From NCBI GenBank assembly GCA_027403435.1, contig DAHZDR010000477.1, positions 1 to 7,314 on the forward strand: 7,314 nucleotides of DNA, read 5' to 3'. Origin of the DNA: Deltaproteobacteria bacterium. GTDB taxonomy: Bacteria > Desulfobacterota > Binatia > Binatales > Binataceae. The notes below the pieces were generated by a model, which worked only from the letters and a program-made list of their open reading frames with translations, was not told the origin of the DNA and made no database searches. A program made the position numbers and the translations under genes. Positions 4,872-7,314 of the stretch are shown here, piece after piece (the stretch's first letter is position 1; every line of letters begins with the position of its first letter).

Positions 4872-7199
4872 ATGCGTGAACGTGATCTTAAGGCGCTTGA
4901 ATTCGACAAGGTAATCGCGCTGGTCCGCGGCTTCGCGGTTGCGGAACCGGCTCGCCGCGCGCTCGACGCGCTGCGGCCCTCGGGCGATCCCGCCACGGTC
5001 CGCGACCGCCTGCGCGCGACCGCCGAGATGGTCAACTTGCGCGCCCATTCCGGCGCGGTCCCGATCGACGAATTCGACGACCAGCGGCCCCATCTGCTCG
5101 GCGCCGCGCCTGAAGACGCCGTGCTCAACGGCGCCTCGCTGGTCCGCATCCGCGATTTCGTGCTGGCCGCGCGCACCGCCGAGGCCTTTATGCGCTCGCG
5201 GGTCGAAACCCGGCCGCGGCTCGCCGCCATCGTCAGCAATCTGGTCGCGCCCAAAGAGCTGGCCGACGCGATGCTCCGGGCGCTCGCCGACGACGGCGGC
5301 CTGCACGACGACGCCTCGCCCGAACTCAAGCGTATCCGCACCCGCCTGCGCGACGAACGGCTCGAACTTGAAACCCGCCTCGCCCGTTCGCTCAACGCCG
5401 CCGGGATGGATCCGATCGTCTCCGACCACCTCGTGACGGTCCGCAACCGCCGCTTTGTATTGCCGCTCAAACTCAATTACGCCGAACGCCTTGCCGGGAT
5501 CGTGCAGGACCGTTCGGTCTCCGGCGAAACCCTGTTCGTCGAACCGCTTTGGGCGGTCGCACTCAATAAACGCCTGATGATGCTCGATCGCGAGGCCGAG
5601 ACCGAGGAATTTCGGCTGCTGATGCGGCTGACCGCGATGGTGCGCGGTTATCTGGCCGAACTCGAACTCACTTACCAGGCGCTGGTCGAACTCGACGCGC
5701 TTAACGCCCGCGCGATTTTCGCCGAACGCTTCGGCGGCGCCGAACCCGAAATCGCCACCGACGGCGGCATCGATTTCGCCGCCGCGCGCCATCCGCTGCT
5801 GACCGCCGCCGGCCGCGAGGTCGTGCCCATCGACCTGCGCATCGCGCCCGGCCAGCGCGGCCTCGTGATTTCCGGCCCCAACACCGGCGGCAAGACCGTG
5901 GCGCTGAAAACGCTTGGATTATTCGCCCTGATGGCGCAGGCGGGCCTGCTGCCGCCAACGGCGGAGCCGAGCCGCATCGCGGTGTTTCGCGGCGTCTTCG
6001 CCGATATCGGCGACGAACAGTCGATCGCCGCAAGCCTCTCCAGCTTCGCCGCGCATATCGTCAATCTTGCCGGGATTATCGGTTCCCTGCGCGCGCCCGC
6101 CTTGGTGATTCTCGACGAACCCGGCGGCGGCACCGATCCGATCGAGGGCGCCGCGCTGGCGGTCGCCCTGATGGACTATCTGGCGGCGCATGACTGCCTG
6201 GTCGCCGTCGCCACCCATTCCACCGCCGTCAAACTCCACGCTTATTCGCGCGCCGGTTACGACGCCGCCGCCGTCGATTTCGACGCCGAGCGGCTCGCGC
6301 CGCTCTATCGCCTCAAGCCGCATACCATCGGCCAGAGCTACGGTCTGGCGATCGCGCGGCGCCTCGGGATGCCCGCCGCGATCGTGGACGCCGCCGCGGC
6401 CGCGCTCCCGGCCGGCAGCGCCGAACTGGCCGAGACGCTGCGCCGGCTCGAGGAAGAACGCGCCCGGATGCGCGCCCAAAGCGAACGGCTGAGCGCGCGC
6501 GAACGCGAACTCGCGCAACGCGAAAACGAAGCGCGCGCCGACGCCGAGCGGCTGCGCGAGCGCGCCCAGGCCGAACGCGATCGGCTTCGCGCCGAAGGCG
6601 CCGGCGTAATCGCGGAACTCCGGCGCGAAGGCGCCGCGGCGCTCGCCGAAATCAGGTCCGGAACCAAAACCCGCCGCGATCTCAGCCGCGCAATCGGCGC
6701 CGCCGCGGAAAAAATCGCCACGCTCGCGCCCAGCAACGACGCGCCTGTGGCCGACGACGCCACGCTCAAGGTCGGCGACCAGGTCGAACTCGGCGAAATC
6801 CGCGGCGAACTGCTGGCCCTCGACGAGCAGCGCGCGGTCGTCGGTCGCGGCGGCCTGCGGATCGAGGTCGCCCGCGAGCGGCTGCGGCGCGCCCGTCCGG
6901 CGCCCGCGCCGGCGCGCGAGCCGCGCGTCACCGTCAGCGCGGCCCCGGACGACGCCCGCGGCGAACTCAATCTGATCGGGATGCGCACCGGCGAAGCGCT
7001 CCGCCAGCTCGAGGCCTTTCTCGATCAAGCCTATCTCGCCAATCACGCCGAAGTCCGCATCATCCACGGCATCGGCTCGGGCGCGCTCAAAAAGGCGGTC
7101 CATGATTATCTGGGCGGGTCGCCCTATTGCGCCGCCTTTCGCCCGGCCGATCCGCGCGACGGCGGCGCCGGCGCGACGATCGTGCAAATCGGCGGATAA
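4872..7199 (+). CDS. mutS2: MutS2: ATPase with C-terminal Smr domain
   Basis: MutS2 proteins are dimeric MutS-like ATPases that lack the mismatch-recognition domains. They have been linked to suppression of homologous recombination and, in Bacillus, to splitting of collided ribosomes. From the ATG at 4872 the product has 775 residues, close to B. subtilis MutS2. Its first residues MRERDLKALEFDKV align without gaps to that protein's start; an ATG at 4860 (adding MVFT) or a TTG at 4836 is possible. The N-terminal core includes LVTVRNRRFVLPLK (187-200) and GETLFVEP (218-225). The ATPase has Walker A GPNTGGKT (335-342), signature DIGDEQSIAASLSSF (378-392), Walker B ILDEP with Asp415 and Glu416, GGGTDP (418-423) and switch His449. 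A long charged coiled coil (about 517-596) follows, then a small beta domain (about 633-675). The C-terminal Smr domain has LNLIG (699-703) instead of the usual LDLRG, and HGIGSGALKKAV (732-743). No clear ribosome-binding site is seen. It is divergent from mccB. Confidence 0.96.
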   Translation: MRERDLKALEFDKVIALVRGFAVAEPARRALDALRPSGDPATVRDRLRATAEMVNLRAHSGAVPIDEFDDQRPHLLGAAPEDAVLNGASLVRIRDFVLAARTAEAFMRSRVETRPRLAAIVSNLVAPKELADAMLRALADDGGLHDDASPELKRIRTRLRDERLELETRLARSLNAAGMDPIVSDHLVTVRNRRFVLPLKLNYAERLAGIVQDRSVSGETLFVEPLWAVALNKRLMMLDREAETEEFRLLMRLTAMVRGYLAELELTYQALVELDALNARAIFAERFGGAEPEIATDGGIDFAAARHPLLTAAGREVVPIDLRIAPGQRGLVISGPNTGGKTVALKTLGLFALMAQAGLLPPTAEPSRIAVFRGVFADIGDEQSIAASLSSFAAHIVNLAGIIGSLRAPALVILDEPGGGTDPIEGAALAVALMDYLAAHDCLVAVATHSTAVKLHAYSRAGYDAAAVDFDAERLAPLYRLKPHTIGQSYGLAIARRLGMPAAIVDAAAAALPAGSAELAETLRRLEEERARMRAQSERLSARERELAQRENEARADAERLRERAQAERDRLRAEGAGVIAELRREGAAALAEIRSGTKTRRDLSRAIGAAAEKIATLAPSNDAPVADDATLKVGDQVELGEIRGELLALDEQRAVVGRGGLRIEVARERLRRARPAPAPAREPRVTVSAAPDDARGELNLIGMRTGEALRQLEAFLDQAYLANHAEVRIIHGIGSGALKKAVHDYLGGSPYCAAFRPADPRDGGAGATIVQIGG

Positions 7200-7260
7200 G
7201 CCCCGCGGCGCCCGAACCGGCGCGGATCGGCAACCCGCTTTGTCCGGCGCCGCCGCCGAA

Positions 7261-7314
7261 TCAGGGAAACAGGCCCTTCAACGGATTCGACGAGCCACTG
7301 CTCGAACCGCCGCC
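7261..7314 (-). CDS. Possible 3' end of an unidentified leftward gene
   Basis: Reading leftward from the window edge, one frame gives 17 codons and a TGA at 7263-7261: a Gly/Ser-rich stretch (GGGSSSGSS) ending in NPLKGLFP. Flexible Gly/Ser linkers with a short hydrophobic end are common protein C-termini, and a gene converging on mutS2 would fit the 61-base gap. With only 54 bases, the reading could be chance. No family is recognised. Confidence 0.35.
   Translation of the reverse strand, partial: GGGSSSGSSNPLKGLFP

Noticed and set aside
5919..7187. 422-codon minus-strand reading frame antisense to mutS2 (also 4458-5792)
   Set aside because: Both are shadows of mutS2 or mccB; their products are Ala/Arg/Gly-rich with no recognisable fold, while the sense strands encode conserved enzymes.
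7218..7252. CGGCGC/GCGCCG inverted repeat after mutS2 as a terminator
   Set aside because: Six pairs with a 23-base loop and no T-run is too weak to support in such G+C-rich sequence.

Overview
The window is about 7.3 kb of chromosome from a G+C-rich bacterium. Hand counts on sampled 60-base lines give roughly 70-75% G+C in the large genes. It holds five intact protein genes, one broken transposase fragment and the last codons of a further gene. The gene set is an oxygen-stable class II fumarase, a seven-iron ferredoxin, an acyl-CoA (probably methylcrotonyl-CoA) carboxyltransferase and a MutS2 protein with an Smr domain. This suggests an environmental heterotroph, perhaps of a deltaproteobacterial, acidobacterial or similar lineage. 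The taxonomic guess is inference only; nothing here fixes the phylum.

Layout from left to right. Positions 1-162 (minus) carry a slice of an IS110-family transposase that leaves the window on the left and lacks its N-terminal part. Positions 163-328 hold no gene I can support, only a 9-bp perfect hairpin. A seven-iron ferredoxin gene (329-685, minus) is divergent from fumC (915-2318, plus). The 229-bp region between them contains ribosome-binding sites, a candidate ferredoxin promoter and two inverted repeats. fumC converges on a leftward pair, a GNAT acetyltransferase (2468-3112) behind a carboxyltransferase beta subunit of the MccB type (3121-4734). The 149-bp convergent gap has one G+C-rich hairpin just past each stop codon, the likely terminators. 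The carboxyltransferase is divergent from mutS2 (4872-7199, plus); the 137-bp gap between them has a plausible leftward promoter. After mutS2, the last 54 bases are probably the 3' end of an unidentified leftward gene.

The genes do not form one pathway. fumC is a TCA-cycle enzyme, the ferredoxin an electron carrier, and the carboxyltransferase belongs to branched-chain amino acid or related acyl-CoA catabolism and needs a biotin-carboxylase partner not encoded here. MutS2 acts on branched DNA or on collided ribosomes. The only likely operon is carboxyltransferase plus acetyltransferase, separated by 8 bases.

I found no convincing new biological system. The points most worth checking are departures from consensus in the MutS2 Smr motif and Walker B region, a Gly at the ferredoxin position where the Azotobacter protein has its proton-relay Asp, the carboxyltransferase without its partner, and the hairpin-rich intergenic regions.
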